Positions 8,409 through 18,209 of a stretch of 64,000 bases of DNA are shown one piece after another. The notes under the pieces were generated by a model, which searched no databases, had not been told where the DNA came from, and saw only the letters and a list, made by a program, of their open reading frames with translations. Each line of letters starts with the position of its first letter. Position 1 is the first letter of the stretch. Source of the DNA: Mycobacterium sp. DL592 (GTDB taxonomy: Bacteria; Actinomycetota; Actinomycetes; Mycobacteriales; Mycobacteriaceae); assembly GCF_011694515.1 (NCBI RefSeq), contig NZ_CP050192.1:481932-545931 (forward strand). The letters are read 5' to 3'. The position numbers and the translations under genes were made by a program.

Positions 8409-9245
8409 GTGCAGCTCTCGTTCGAGGACCGGACTTACCTGGTCACCGGTGGTGGTAGCGGAATCGGCAAGGGGGTCGCAGAGGGTCTGGCCAAGGCTGG
8501 CGCCCGCGTCGTCATCGTCGGCCGCGGTGCTGACCGGCTGGCCGCGACCGTCGACGAGATCAAAGCCGGCGGACCGGCCGGCGACGTCAGGTACGAACCG
8601 GCTGACGTCACCAACGAGGACCAGGTCGCCGCCGTCGTCGACGCGGCCACTGCGTGGAACGGCCGCCTGCACGGCGTCGTGCACTGCGCGGGCGGATCGC
8701 AGACCATCGGACCGATCACCCAAATGGATTCCGAGGGCTGGCGCGCCACCGTCGACCTCAACATCAACGGCTCGATGTACGTGCTCAAGCATTCGGCCCA
8801 AGCGCTGGTTCGTGGTGGCGGAGGTTCGTTCGTCGCAATCTCCTCGATCGCCTCCAGCAACACCCACCGCTGGTTCGGGCCCTACGGCGTCACCAAGGCG
8901 GGCCTGGATCACCTCGTGCAACTGGCCGCCGACGAACTCGGCCCGTCCTGGGTGCGGGTCAACGGCATTCGACCCGGACTCATCCGCACCGAGCTGGTTC
9001 AGATGGTGCTCGATTCGCCGGAGATCAGCGGGGACTACGCGGAGTGCACTCCGCTGCCACGCCCCGGTGAGGTCGACGATGTCGCCAACACCGCGCTGTT
9101 CCTGCTCAGCGACGCCGCCCAGTGGGTCACCGGGCAGATCATCGGGGTCGACGGCGGCCAGAGCCTGCGGCGCGGCCCGGACTACTCGGCCATGCTGGAG
9201 CCCGCCTTCGGTGCGGACGGCTTGCGCGGCGTCGTCACTAGTTGA
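8409..9245 (+). CDS. Short-chain dehydrogenase/reductase (Rv3485c-like)
   Basis: An SDR of 278 residues, with TGGGSGIG near the N-terminus, HCAGG, catalytic Ser in AISSIAS and the YGVTKAG catalytic pair, ending with GVDGGQSLRRGPD. The GTG at 8409 follows a GAGGAG ribosome site; an open frame continues upstream but shows no SDR similarity. The substrate cannot be read from sequence; the KstR-type site suggests a sterol- or lipid-related oxidation. Its last 8 nt overlap the convergent cpsA-type gene. SDR next to cpsA matches the Rv3485c/Rv3484 order. Confidence 0.85.
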   Translation: MQLSFEDRTYLVTGGGSGIGKGVAEGLAKAGARVVIVGRGADRLAATVDEIKAGGPAGDVRYEPADVTNEDQVAAVVDAATAWNGRLHGVVHCAGGSQTIGPITQMDSEGWRATVDLNINGSMYVLKHSAQALVRGGGGSFVAISSIASSNTHRWFGPYGVTKAGLDHLVQLAADELGPSWVRVNGIRPGLIRTELVQMVLDSPEISGDYAECTPLPRPGEVDDVANTALFLLSDAAQWVTGQIIGVDGGQSLRRGPDYSAMLEPAFGADGLRGVVTS

Positions 9246-10812
9246 CGCAGGGAATCCCGCCGCCGTCGATCGGCCTGCCCTGGTCCGGCGTGGGAGTCGT
9301 GGTCATGCCGTACCAGCCCTGCGACGGCGTGGTCTCGACGACTGCCTCGGTTGCGGGCTGCTCGGTCGGCACGTCGTAGCCGTCGCCGAGGATGACTCGG
9401 ATGTGGCCGGCGGGAAGTGCGATGTTGGCCTGTGGCGCGTTGTCGATGCCCAGCAGCGTGGCCACTGACTGTGCGTCGGTCTGGGCTCCCGGCCCGTAGG
9501 TGACGACGGTGTCGACCGGCTCACCGGATTCCCGGTCGCGGACCTCCTCGACGGTGAAGTCCTTCCTGCGTAGGACTGTTGCCGCCTGCGACGCCAGGCC
9601 GGCGGTCGCACTGGCGTTGACCAACGTGATCGCGGTCAGCGGGTTCACCGGCGGAAGTGGCCGTGCCGCAGCGCTTGTCGCGGCCGTGGTGGTTGTGGTG
9701 CCGGTGCCGATCGCGCTGGCGATCTCGGCGCGGATCTTGGCCGGATCGATGATGTTGACGTCTTGACCGTTTATGTTGTCGTAGCGGACCACGGGCAAGG
9801 TCCGGAACTCGACGTCGCCGCCCGCCAGTGCGGCCATCCGGCGGAACTGGCTCTCGCCCCAGCCCTCGGACAGCACGATGTCCTTGCGGGCCACATCCAT
9901 CAACCGGCGGAACTTCTCGATGTCGGTGAACGAACCCGACTGCTGCAGTTCGTGCATCACCGACAACAGGAATGCCTGCTGGCGGTGCGTGCGGTCGAGG
10001 TCGCCGTTCTCCAGGCCGTGCCGCTGCCGGACGAAGGCCAGCGCTTGGGCGGCATCGAGGCGCTGACGGCCGGCCGGGAAGTCCGCACCCGAATAGTCGT
10101 CGTGCACAGCATGGTTCAGGCACACTTCCACGCCGCCGAGGCTTTCGGCGAGGTCGTAGAAGCCCGCGAGGTTCACCTCGGCGAAGTAGTCGATGGGTTG
10201 ACCGGTGAGGTTGCGCACCGCCCGCAGCGTTGCCTTACGGCCGGCCTCCCGGCCCGCCTTCTCCAACTCCGCCCGATCGCTGACACCTTCGTCGACGAGC
10301 TTCTGCTCGGTCTCGAACTTGGTCAGCCCGTAGGCCTCCTTGATCTTGATGTGGTCGTAGCCCTTGATGCCGCTGACGGCGACGTAGTCGTCGCGCGGAA
10401 TGGAGAAGGCCACCACCCTGTCGTCGGCACCGATGTGCACCAGAATCAACGTGTTGGTGTTGTAGCCGCCCGCCTCGGAGTCGCCGGCGTGCAGTTTGTC
10501 GAGAACTTCGTCGGGCAGCTCATTGCCGTCCTGATCTTTGCGGGAGTCCAGACCGATCAGCAGGATGTTCATCGCGCCGCCGCTGGACCTCGGCTCGTCG
10601 GATCCCAGCGCCCGCGAGATGGTGATGCCGCCGAGCAACCCGTGCGCCTGCGAGTAGGCGACGCCGGTCGCCATGACGACCACGACCGATACCAGCCCGG
10701 CCAGCGTCCGACACAGGATGCGCGCCGCGCGCCGGGCTCTTTCCGGTCGCCCTCGATGGCGGCCGTGGCGGGTGCCCGCCGCGGCCGCCGGCGCAGGGGG
10801 CGTCGGATTCAT
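9238..10812 (-). CDS. cpsA: LytR-CpsA-Psr family cell-wall ligase (CpsA-like)
   Basis: Membrane-anchored LCP protein of 524 residues. The family transfers lipid-linked glycopolymers to peptidoglycan, in mycobacteria arabinogalactan. Residues 33-53 are a single transmembrane helix after a basic cytoplasmic N-terminus. The LCP domain begins at about residue 80 (MNILLIGLDSR) with the conserved VVAFSIPRDDYV, HIKIKEAYG and RQRHGLENGDLDRTHRQQ motifs. A Thr/Ala linker precedes a LytR_C domain (about 395-485, ITLVNASATAGLASQAA). The ATG at 10812 is preferred over a frame extending to 11118, which would be antisense to the next gene's promoter. It overlaps the convergent SDR by 8 nt. Confidence 0.92.
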   Translation of the reverse strand: MNPTPPAPAAAAGTRHGRHRGRPERARRAARILCRTLAGLVSVVVVMATGVAYSQAHGLLGGITISRALGSDEPRSSGGAMNILLIGLDSRKDQDGNELPDEVLDKLHAGDSEAGGYNTNTLILVHIGADDRVVAFSIPRDDYVAVSGIKGYDHIKIKEAYGLTKFETEQKLVDEGVSDRAELEKAGREAGRKATLRAVRNLTGQPIDYFAEVNLAGFYDLAESLGGVEVCLNHAVHDDYSGADFPAGRQRLDAAQALAFVRQRHGLENGDLDRTHRQQAFLLSVMHELQQSGSFTDIEKFRRLMDVARKDIVLSEGWGESQFRRMAALAGGDVEFRTLPVVRYDNINGQDVNIIDPAKIRAEIASAIGTGTTTTTAATSAAARPLPPVNPLTAITLVNASATAGLASQAATVLRRKDFTVEEVRDRESGEPVDTVVTYGPGAQTDAQSVATLLGIDNAPQANIALPAGHIRVILGDGYDVPTEQPATEAVVETTPSQGWYGMTTTPTPDQGRPIDGGGIPCVN

Positions 10813-10951
10813 GATCGTCAGTATGCGGTCATTTGCTGTACGCGGCCCAGCCGGTCCGGGTGCTTGCGGTCGTGAACGACCGCCGCAGTTGAGCGGCTGA
10901 AGTACGCTCCAGCCCAGATCACCGCGGTGCAGACGACGGGAAGGCTCAGCT

Positions 10952-11257
10952 ATGGGAGGCGGCATAGGGCGCTTGACAGTGGTGTTGCTCACCGGCGCAG
11001 TGGCCACCGCGGCACTGGTCGCCGCCGCGCCTGCCCAGGCCGAATGTGTCAACTCCGGCGGGGCGACGGTGTGTGCCCAAGGCCAGGTGCGTGGCAGCGG
11101 GCAACCGCCGCCACCCACCGCGGGCCCCTACGTCCCCTATCCCTGCGACTATGACCCGTTCTGCTACGACGGTGGCCTCTCGATCATCATCGACCCGGGC
11201 GGCGGCTCGAACAATCCGCCGAACCGGCCGATCCGGCCCACGCCGCGGTCGAATTGA
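10952..11257 (+). CDS. Small exported protein, Cys/Pro/Gly-rich
   Basis: A 101-residue protein with a clear signal peptide (residues 1-30, LTVVLLTGAVATAALVAAAPAQA followed by E). The mature 70 residues carry four Cys (ECVNSGGATVCAQG and YPCDYDPFCYDGG) and end in a Pro/Asn/Arg-rich tail (NPPNRPIRPTPRSN). This resembles a family of small mycobacterial exported proteins without known function. The upstream region is divergent to the LCP gene. No partner gene is evident. Confidence 0.8.
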   Translation: MGGGIGRLTVVLLTGAVATAALVAAAPAQAECVNSGGATVCAQGQVRGSGQPPPPTAGPYVPYPCDYDPFCYDGGLSIIIDPGGGSNNPPNRPIRPTPRSN

Positions 11258-11271
11258 TCTGACACCCCGCT

Positions 11272-11293
11272 ATGCTGAGCGTGTGCTTAGCAT
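11272..11293. promoter_or_regulatory. Inverted repeat upstream of the molybdenum hydroxylase medium subunit gene
   Basis: ATGCTGAGC-GTGT-GCTTAGCAT is a 9-bp inverted repeat with one mismatch and a 4-nt centre, 21 nt before the GTG of the medium-subunit gene. The half-site ATGCTAAGC recurs exactly, at 15016-15024, upstream of the separately transcribed large-subunit gene. A shared operator is the simplest reading. Confidence 0.55.
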
Positions 11294-11314
11294 GACGCGC
11301 CCCGGGGTGCACCG

Positions 11315-12190
11315 GTGAAGCCGGCACCGTTCGACTACCACCGTCCTGACAGTGCGGCCGAGGCCGCGCAGATGCTCGCCGACTTCGGCGATGACGCCAA
11401 ATTGCTCGGCGGCGGCCAGAGCCTGGTGCCGATGCTCGCCATGCGGCTGGCGTTCTTCGACAACCTGATAGACATCTCCCGGCTCGAGGAGATGAAGGGC
11501 ATCCGGCGCGACCGCAACCAGCTTTGGATCGGCGGCGGCACCACGCATGCCGTGGTCGGCTCCGACGAGCAGGTCCGTTCGTCGGTCCCGCTGTTGACCC
11601 GCGCCACACCGTTGATCGGGCATTTCCAGATTCGCAGCCGGGGAACGTTGGGGGGATCGATCGCCCACGCCGATCCGGCGGCCGAGTACCCGGCCGTCGC
11701 GCTGGCCCTCGATGCCGAGATGGAGGCCCTCTCGCCGTCCGGTGTCCGGCGCATCCGGGCCGCCGAATTCTTCAGCGGCGTGTGGGAGACGACCATGGCG
11801 CCCGACGAAGTCCTGGTCGGGGTGCGCTTCCCCGTGTGGTCAGGCCGGTGCGGATTCGCAGTGCAGGAGTTCGCGCGCCGGCACGGAGACTTCGCGATCG
11901 CCGGCGCGGTCGTGGGCGTCGAGCTCGGCGGTGACGACGTGATTCGCCGCTGTGCGATCGGACTGCTCGCGCTCAGCGCGACGCCGCGGCGTGCCGCGGC
12001 GGCCGAAGCGGCGGTCACGGGCCGGCCGATCGGTGACGTCAGCGCTGAGGAACTCGGTGAGCTCGCGGTGGCCGGCCTCGATGATGTGCCCGCCGACCTC
12101 CAGGGCTCGGCGGAGTACCGCCTTCGGGTCGGCGCGGCGATGGTGGCACAGGCGTGGCAGGCGGCAGCAAAGGAGGCCCTCGATGTATGA
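11315..12190 (+). CDS. Molybdenum hydroxylase FAD-binding medium subunit (CoxM-like)
   Basis: A 291-residue FAD subunit of a xanthine dehydrogenase/CODH-family enzyme. It has the FAD-binding motifs LLGGGQSLVPML (about residues 29-40) and RSRGTLGGSIAHADPAAEYP (about 107-126), and a C-terminal CO-dehydrogenase flavoprotein domain. The start is the GTG at 11315 (MKPAPFDYHRP). Its stop overlaps the start of the iron-sulfur subunit gene by 8 nt, so the two are translationally coupled. The medium subunit passes electrons from the two [2Fe-2S] clusters to an external acceptor. Confidence 0.9.
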   Translation: MKPAPFDYHRPDSAAEAAQMLADFGDDAKLLGGGQSLVPMLAMRLAFFDNLIDISRLEEMKGIRRDRNQLWIGGGTTHAVVGSDEQVRSSVPLLTRATPLIGHFQIRSRGTLGGSIAHADPAAEYPAVALALDAEMEALSPSGVRRIRAAEFFSGVWETTMAPDEVLVGVRFPVWSGRCGFAVQEFARRHGDFAIAGAVVGVELGGDDVIRRCAIGLLALSATPRRAAAAEAAVTGRPIGDVSAEELGELAVAGLDDVPADLQGSAEYRLRVGAAMVAQAWQAAAKEALDV

Positions 12191-12665
12191 GCGTCCGGTT
12201 CGGTTGTCTGTCAACGGAACTCCCACCGAGGCGTTCGTCGAGCCGCGGATGACACTTGCAGACTTCCTGCGCGAACGGTGTGGACTCACCGGCACTCACC
12301 TCGGGTGTGAACACGGGGTGTGCGGTGCGTGCACGGTGTTGCTCGACGGCGCCGCGGTGCGGTCGTGTCTGGTGTTCGCCGTCCAGGCCGACGGCGCCGA
12401 GGTCGCGACTGTCGAGGGTGTCGCCGGGGCTGACGGTGAGCTCTCAGCGGTACAGGCGGCGCTGCGCGACTGCCACGGCCTGCAGTGTGGCTTCTGCACG
12501 CCCGGGTTTGTCATGTCGATCACGGCGCTGTTGCGGGACAACCCGCACCCCAGCGACGAGGAGATCCGCGAGGGGCTCTCCGGGAATTTCTGCCGCTGCA
12601 CCGGCTACCAGGGCATCGTCAATGCCGTTCGGCTGGCCGCGAATTCGTCCGACTCGACGTCCTAG
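12183..12665 (+). CDS. Molybdenum hydroxylase [2Fe-2S] small subunit (CoxS-like)
   Basis: A 160-residue subunit with two [2Fe-2S] clusters. The plant-type cluster motif is HLGCEHGVCGACTVLLDG with a fourth Cys in RSCLVF; the second cluster motif is LQCGFCTPG...NFCRCTGYQGI. All eight expected cysteines are visible. The start ATG at 12183 (MYERPVRLSVNG) lies inside the end of the medium-subunit gene. The last 4 nt overlap the stop of the convergent large-subunit gene. Confidence 0.93.
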   Translation: MYERPVRLSVNGTPTEAFVEPRMTLADFLRERCGLTGTHLGCEHGVCGACTVLLDGAAVRSCLVFAVQADGAEVATVEGVAGADGELSAVQAALRDCHGLQCGFCTPGFVMSITALLRDNPHPSDEEIREGLSGNFCRCTGYQGIVNAVRLAANSSDSTS

Positions 12666-14980
12666 GACCGGGCGGCTTCGTCGATCAGCGCGACGATCCG
12701 GGCCGGTGTGGCAGGCAGCGTGGTGATCGTGACCCCCAGGGGTGCCAGGGCGTCGTTGATCGCGTTGATCACCGCAGGCGTCGAACCGATGGCCCCGCCC
12801 TCGCCGCAGCCCTTGTAGCCGCCGACGCCGGGACCGGGTACTTCCACGTGGCCGTACTCGATGGGCGGCACGTCGGTCGCGGTGGGCAGCAGGTAGTCGA
12901 CGAACGTGGTGGCCAACGGATTTCCGTCGTAGTCGTAGACGAGGTGTTCGAGAAGTGCGCCGCCGATGCCCTGAACGGTGCCGCCGGCGATCTGGCCTTC
13001 GACGACATTCGGGTTGATCATCGGGCCGACGTCCTCGCTGACGATATAGCGGGTCAGCGTCACCCGCCCGGTGGTGACGTCCACTTCGCAGGTGCAGGCG
13101 TGGGTTGCGTTGGCCCAGTGGATCGGCGTCTGCGAGGTGAAGCGGGTCGTCGCCTCCAGGGTGGCTGACATGCCTGCCGGTAACTGCTGGGGTTCGTAGT
13201 GGGCACGGTAGGCCAGATCGGCGAAAGTGATGCTCTTGGAAGGGTCGTCGACCGAGCTCGCGCGCGAACCGGATAGCGTGATGCGTTCGGCGTCTACGCC
13301 CAGGATGTGGGCGGCCATCGCGACGAGTCGCTGCCGCAGGATTGCCGCGGCCTCGTCGACCGCGCCGGCGGTCATCGGCCCGCTGCGGCTGCCCTGCGTG
13401 CCTGCGCCGTACGGGGTGACGGCGGTGTCGCCCTGGATGGTGGCGACGTCGTCGATGTCCGCGCCGAGTGCGTCGGCGGTCAGTTGCACCACCGTGGTCT
13501 CGATGCTGTTGCCGCTCGAGCCCCCGTTGACGTAGACGTTGATCTTGCCGGTCGGCTCGATCCGGATCGTCGCGCCCTCGGTGGCCAGGTGTCCGGTGGC
13601 CGCACCCGTCGGTTCGATGTAGGCCGAGAAGCCCAGGCCGATGTAGCGGCCGGCCGCCAGTGCGTCGGCCTGCTCCTTCCGGAATCCCTCGTGGTCAAGG
13701 ATTTTCACCGCTTGCTCGAATGTCTCCATCGGCGCGACGTGGTCGTACGGCATGCCGTTGGGGTTGAAGTACGGCATCTCGTCACGGCGCAGCAGGTTCT
13801 TGCGGCGCAGTTCGACCGGATCGACACCCATCTTGCGGGCGGCGATGTCGAGAAGTATTTCGCGGGTGAGGGTTTCGTACTGCCACGGCCCGCGGTAGGC
13901 GGCCAGGCCGCTGGTGTTGGTGAACACCGTCTGGTAGCTGAAGCTGGCCTTGGGCACCCGGTAGGGGCCGGGGAAGAACATGCCGATGGCAGCCGTGGTC
14001 AACACCGGATACGGCGTGGGGTAGGCGCCGACATCCTGGATGAAGTCGATGTCGACAGCGGTGATGAACCCGTCGGCGTCGAAGGCCATCCGGGCGTTGC
14101 CGTCGACATGGCGGGCCTGGCCCGCCGACATCAGGTTCTCCCGGCGGTCCTCGATCCACTTCAGCGCGGCGGGCACCTTGCGGGCGGCCAGCAGGATGCA
14201 CATGTCCTCGCGCATCGGCACCACCTTCTGGCCGAAACCGCCGCCGGTGTCGCGGGCGATGACGCGCACCCGCTGTGCCGGGATGCCGAGTAGCCGGGCC
14301 GCGAACGCCCGCAGTTCGTGCGGGGTCTGGGTGGACGCCCACACCGTCAATTCCTGTGCGGCAGCTACCCATTCGACTACCAGGCCGCGGGTCTCGATCG
14401 GCACCGGGACATGGGTCTGCTGATAGATGTGCTCGGCGACCACCACGGCCGACGCGGCGAAGACGGCTTCGTCGGGTGGGGCGCCGGCCAAACCGCCGGC
14501 GACGTTGTCGGGATATTCGTCGTGCACCACGGCCTCGGAGCCGACCGCCCGGGTGACGTCGGCGATGGCTGGCAGCGGGTCGTAATCGACGTCGACGAGT
14601 TCGATGGCATCCTCTGCGACATAACGGTTTTCGGCCACAACCAGAGCCACCGGGTCGCCGACGAACTTCACCGTCCCCTCGGCCAGGGGTGGGCGAGGGG
14701 TGTCCGCAACGTCCTTGCCGGCCACCGCGTGCCAGGCCTCTTTCACCTCGGGGTTGAGGTCGGCAGCGGTGAAGACGGCGTGGACGCCGGGCAGGGCCAG
14801 GGCGCCGGAGGTGTCGATGCTGTTGATCCGGGCGTGGGCGAACGGGCTGCGCACGAAGCAGGCGTGCAACATGCCGGGTCGCATGACGTCGTCGACGTAG
14901 GTGCCGTGCCCGGTGAGCAGCCGGCTGTCCTCGACCCGCGAGACCCGGGTGCCGGCGTAGCGGGCGGTCGGTGCGGCCAT
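12662..14980 (-). CDS. Molybdenum hydroxylase large subunit (CoxL/XdhA-like), non-CODH active-site loop
   Basis: A 772-residue molybdopterin-cytosine-dinucleotide subunit. The N-terminus GTRVSRVEDSRLLTGHGTYVDD and RDTGGGFGQKVVPMREDM are typical of the family, and the catalytic glutamate region KGCGEGGAIGSTPAV is near residue 730. The active-site loop at about residue 358 reads AYRGPWQYE, not the AYxCSFR of genuine carbon monoxide dehydrogenase, so the substrate is probably an N-heterocycle, aldehyde or similar compound. It is transcribed toward the medium and small subunit genes and overlaps the latter by 4 nt at the stop codons, an unusual split arrangement. Maturation proteins are not in the window. 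Confidence 0.9.
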   Translation of the reverse strand: MAAPTARYAGTRVSRVEDSRLLTGHGTYVDDVMRPGMLHACFVRSPFAHARINSIDTSGALALPGVHAVFTAADLNPEVKEAWHAVAGKDVADTPRPPLAEGTVKFVGDPVALVVAENRYVAEDAIELVDVDYDPLPAIADVTRAVGSEAVVHDEYPDNVAGGLAGAPPDEAVFAASAVVVAEHIYQQTHVPVPIETRGLVVEWVAAAQELTVWASTQTPHELRAFAARLLGIPAQRVRVIARDTGGGFGQKVVPMREDMCILLAARKVPAALKWIEDRRENLMSAGQARHVDGNARMAFDADGFITAVDIDFIQDVGAYPTPYPVLTTAAIGMFFPGPYRVPKASFSYQTVFTNTSGLAAYRGPWQYETLTREILLDIAARKMGVDPVELRRKNLLRRDEMPYFNPNGMPYDHVAPMETFEQAVKILDHEGFRKEQADALAAGRYIGLGFSAYIEPTGAATGHLATEGATIRIEPTGKINVYVNGGSSGNSIETTVVQLTADALGADIDDVATIQGDTAVTPYGAGTQGSRSGPMTAGAVDEAAAILRQRLVAMAAHILGVDAERITLSGSRASSVDDPSKSITFADLAYRAHYEPQQLPAGMSATLEATTRFTSQTPIHWANATHACTCEVDVTTGRVTLTRYIVSEDVGPMINPNVVEGQIAGGTVQGIGGALLEHLVYDYDGNPLATTFVDYLLPTATDVPPIEYGHVEVPGPGVGGYKGCGEGGAIGSTPAVINAINDALAPLGVTITTLPATPARIVALIDEAARS

Positions 14981-15015
14981 GGCGATGACTCCAATACCTC
15001 GGGGGCGAGCGGCCC

Positions 15016-15024
15016 ATGCTAAGC
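15016..15024. promoter_or_regulatory. Half-site shared with the medium-subunit promoter
   Basis: ATGCTAAGC, 35 nt upstream of the large-subunit ATG, is the exact complement of the right arm of the inverted repeat at 11272-11293. The longer identity is TGCTTAGCATG on the coding strand of each gene. A second arm is only weakly recognisable here (AGAGCGT). Confidence 0.45.
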
Positions 15025-15076
15025 AGTCGCACAGCAGAGCGTACCGAACGGTGCTCTTCGCGGTCGCACAGATGGG

Positions 15077-15490
15077 TCAGGCGGGGTCGGTCAGCCCGCA
15101 CAGCCGGCGCAGCGCCGCCAGGCCGTCGGCGGTTCCGGGCCAGTGCGCGGCCAGCGTGTCGGCTCCCGCGGTACGTGAAACCCACCGCAACACCAGGGCG
15201 GTGATGATGACGTCGTCGGCATAGCCCAGGACCGGGACGAAGTCGGGGATCAGGTCGATCGGCGATGCGATGAGGGCGAGCAACACGATCAGCACGACGC
15301 GGATACGCCGGGGCAGGAGCGGGTCGGTGGCCAGCCGTTTGAGCAGGCGCAGCACGTCGGGCAGCAGACGCAGCATGTCCTGGATACCGATGTCATCGGG
15401 TTTGGCGACCCACAGCGTCACCCCGAGCGCCAGCCAGACGAACACCAGCGCCGCGGCGATCCCGGCCGGGATCATCCACCACTGCTCGGC
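15077..15490 (-). CDS. DUF1232 membrane protein
   Basis: A 137-residue membrane protein. It has an N-terminal helix (PAGIAAALVFVWLALGVTLWV), a positively charged middle (LLPDVLRLLKRLATDPLLPRRIR), a second helix and the DUF1232 signature SPIDLIPDFVPVLGYADDVII. The function of this family is unknown. I place the start at the GTG at 15490; an ATG at 15538 would add 16 residues and overlap the divergent DUF427 gene. The two genes are divergent with a very short promoter region. Confidence 0.8.
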   Translation of the reverse strand, partial: AEQWWMIPAGIAAALVFVWLALGVTLWVAKPDDIGIQDMLRLLPDVLRLLKRLATDPLLPRRIRVVLIVLLALIASPIDLIPDFVPVLGYADDVIITALVLRWVSRTAGADTLAAHWPGTADGLAALRRLCGLTDPA

Positions 15491-15519
15491 CACGTCGCCC
15501 GCCCTCGTATCGTCGAGTG

Positions 15520-16020
15520 ATGAGCGTACGGCCGACACCGGAAAAACCGGGCCCAGGGCAGGAATCGGTGTGGGACTATCCCCGCCCGCCGCGGCTCGAG
15601 GTGTTCGACGGCAGGATCACCGTCGAACTCGGCGGCCAGGTGATCGCCTCGACCGACCGCGGTTGGCGAGTACTCGAGACCAGCCACCCGCCGACCTACT
15701 ACCTGCCGCCCGAGGCGTTCATCGAGGGGGCGTTACAGGCGGCCCCCGGTTCGTCGTGGTGTGAATGGAAGGGCCAGGCCCGCTACTACGACCTGGTGAG
15801 TGGGACCACGGTCGCGCCCAAGGCGGGCTGGACCTATCCGAGTCCAACCCGGGGTTTCGAACCCATCGCGGGCGCGATCGCCGTCATGGCGGCCCAGGTC
15901 GACCGCTGCACCGTCAACGGGGAGAAGGTGATACCGCAGCCGGGCGGCTTCTACGGAGGCTGGATCACCAGTTGGGTCGTCGGCCCCTTCAAGGGCGTTC
16001 CGGGGTCGATGGGCTGGTAA
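15520..16020 (+). CDS. DUF427 domain protein
   Basis: A 166-residue soluble protein with the DUF427 beta-tent fold motifs: PRPPRLEVFDGRITVELGG, ETSHPPTYYLPPEAF and SWCEWKGQARYYDLV, and the GGWITSW segment near the end. Family members occur widely in actinobacteria with no proven activity. The ATG at 15520 is preceded directly by an in-frame GTG at 15517, either of which could be used. It lies 94 nt upstream of the ammonium transporter gene, with the GlnR-like box in the gap. Confidence 0.85.
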   Translation: MSVRPTPEKPGPGQESVWDYPRPPRLEVFDGRITVELGGQVIASTDRGWRVLETSHPPTYYLPPEAFIEGALQAAPGSSWCEWKGQARYYDLVSGTTVAPKAGWTYPSPTRGFEPIAGAIAVMAAQVDRCTVNGEKVIPQPGGFYGGWITSWVVGPFKGVPGSMGW

Positions 16021-16034
16021 CGCCCGCGCGGTCC

Positions 16035-16072
16035 GAAACATGCCGGAAACGTGAATGCCGCATGTTAGAAAC
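16035..16072 (+). promoter_or_regulatory. Putative GlnR box upstream of the ammonium transporter
   Basis: GAAAC occurs at 16035, 16046 and 16068, that is at 11- and 22-nt spacings on one face of the helix. Actinobacterial GlnR boxes consist of gTnAC and GaAAC half-sites separated by 6 nt, which this fits. The position expected at 16057 reads GCCGC and is degenerate. It lies 43 nt before the transporter start. Nitrogen-limitation induction is inferred. Confidence 0.6.
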
Positions 16073-16114
16073 ACCGCGCCGACATTCTCGTCGGGACCGT
16101 CGAAGGAGCCGGAC

Positions 16115-17416
<1,302 letters not shown>

Positions 17417-17420
17417 CTAG

Positions 17421-18209
17421 TCAGCCACGGTTGAACACCGGCGGGCGCTTCTCCAGGAAAGCCTGCAGGCCCTCGGCCATATCGGGTGTGCCCAACGTGG
17501 CATGGAAGGCGGCGCGCTCGTCGCGCAGGGACTCCTCGAGCGTCTTCTCCTCGCCGGCCACCAGGCAGCGCAGGATCGCCGCCACCGCGGTGCGCGGCAT
17601 AGCGGCCAGTTCCTCGGCGAGGTCGACGGCACGGCTTTTCAGCTCCGCCAGGGGCCACACCTCGTTGACGAGGCCGATCTCCAGCGCCTGGGGGCCGGTC
17701 AGAGTCTTGGCCCGCAGGATGAGGTCGACAGCGCGGTTGCGGCCGATGCGCCGAGCCAGCCGTGCGCTCCCACCCCATGCCGGCACCGAACCGAGGTGCA
17801 ACTCGGGCAGGCCGATACGAGCACCCTCCTGGGCCGCGAACCGGAAGTGGCAGGCCAGGGGGAGTTCCAGACCGCCGCCGAGACAGTTACCGAAAAGCGT
17901 TGCGATCCAGGGCTTGTCCATGTTCTCCACGGTGGCCAGCACGCGCAGGCGCTGGTCGAGGATCATGTCGACCCGTGCGGGATCACCGAGGTTGGCGACG
18001 AGCTCCTTGAGGTTCATGCCCACCGAGAAGTTCTGCTCACCGGCGGCAGTCAGGACAACGGCACGCACCCCCTGGTCGGCTGCGATGTCGGCGACGAGTT
18101 CCTCGAATGCGTCCATGAACGCCAGCGTCATCGGGTTGTGCGGGGCCGCGTCGATGGACACGATGGCGACCGCGTCCCGGCGTTGGTAGGCCAGCGAGGC
18201 GTCGCTCAT
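17421..18209 (-). CDS. Enoyl-CoA hydratase/isomerase family protein
   Basis: Crotonase-fold protein of 262 residues, likely acting in fatty-acid or related acyl-CoA metabolism. It shows the oxyanion-hole segments NFSVGMNLKEL and GNCLGGGLELPLACHFRFA, and a LPELHLGSVPAWGGSARLARRIG stretch corresponding to the second half of the active site. The usual Glu of the hydratase pair is retained in LPELHLG; the exact reaction cannot be told. The ATG at 18209 overlaps by one base the stop of the upstream metalloprotease gene. It converges with the ammonium transporter gene at a 4-nt gap. Confidence 0.88.
   Translation of the reverse strand: MSDASLAYQRRDAVAIVSIDAAPHNPMTLAFMDAFEELVADIAADQGVRAVVLTAAGEQNFSVGMNLKELVANLGDPARVDMILDQRLRVLATVENMDKPWIATLFGNCLGGGLELPLACHFRFAAQEGARIGLPELHLGSVPAWGGSARLARRIGRNRAVDLILRAKTLTGPQALEIGLVNEVWPLAELKSRAVDLAEELAAMPRTAVAAILRCLVAGEEKTLEESLRDERAAFHATLGTPDMAEGLQAFLEKRPPVFNRG

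Noticed and set aside
11315..14980. A genuine aerobic CO dehydrogenase operon
   Set aside because: The large-subunit loop is AYRGPWQ rather than AYxCSFR, and the gene arrangement is not coxMSL.
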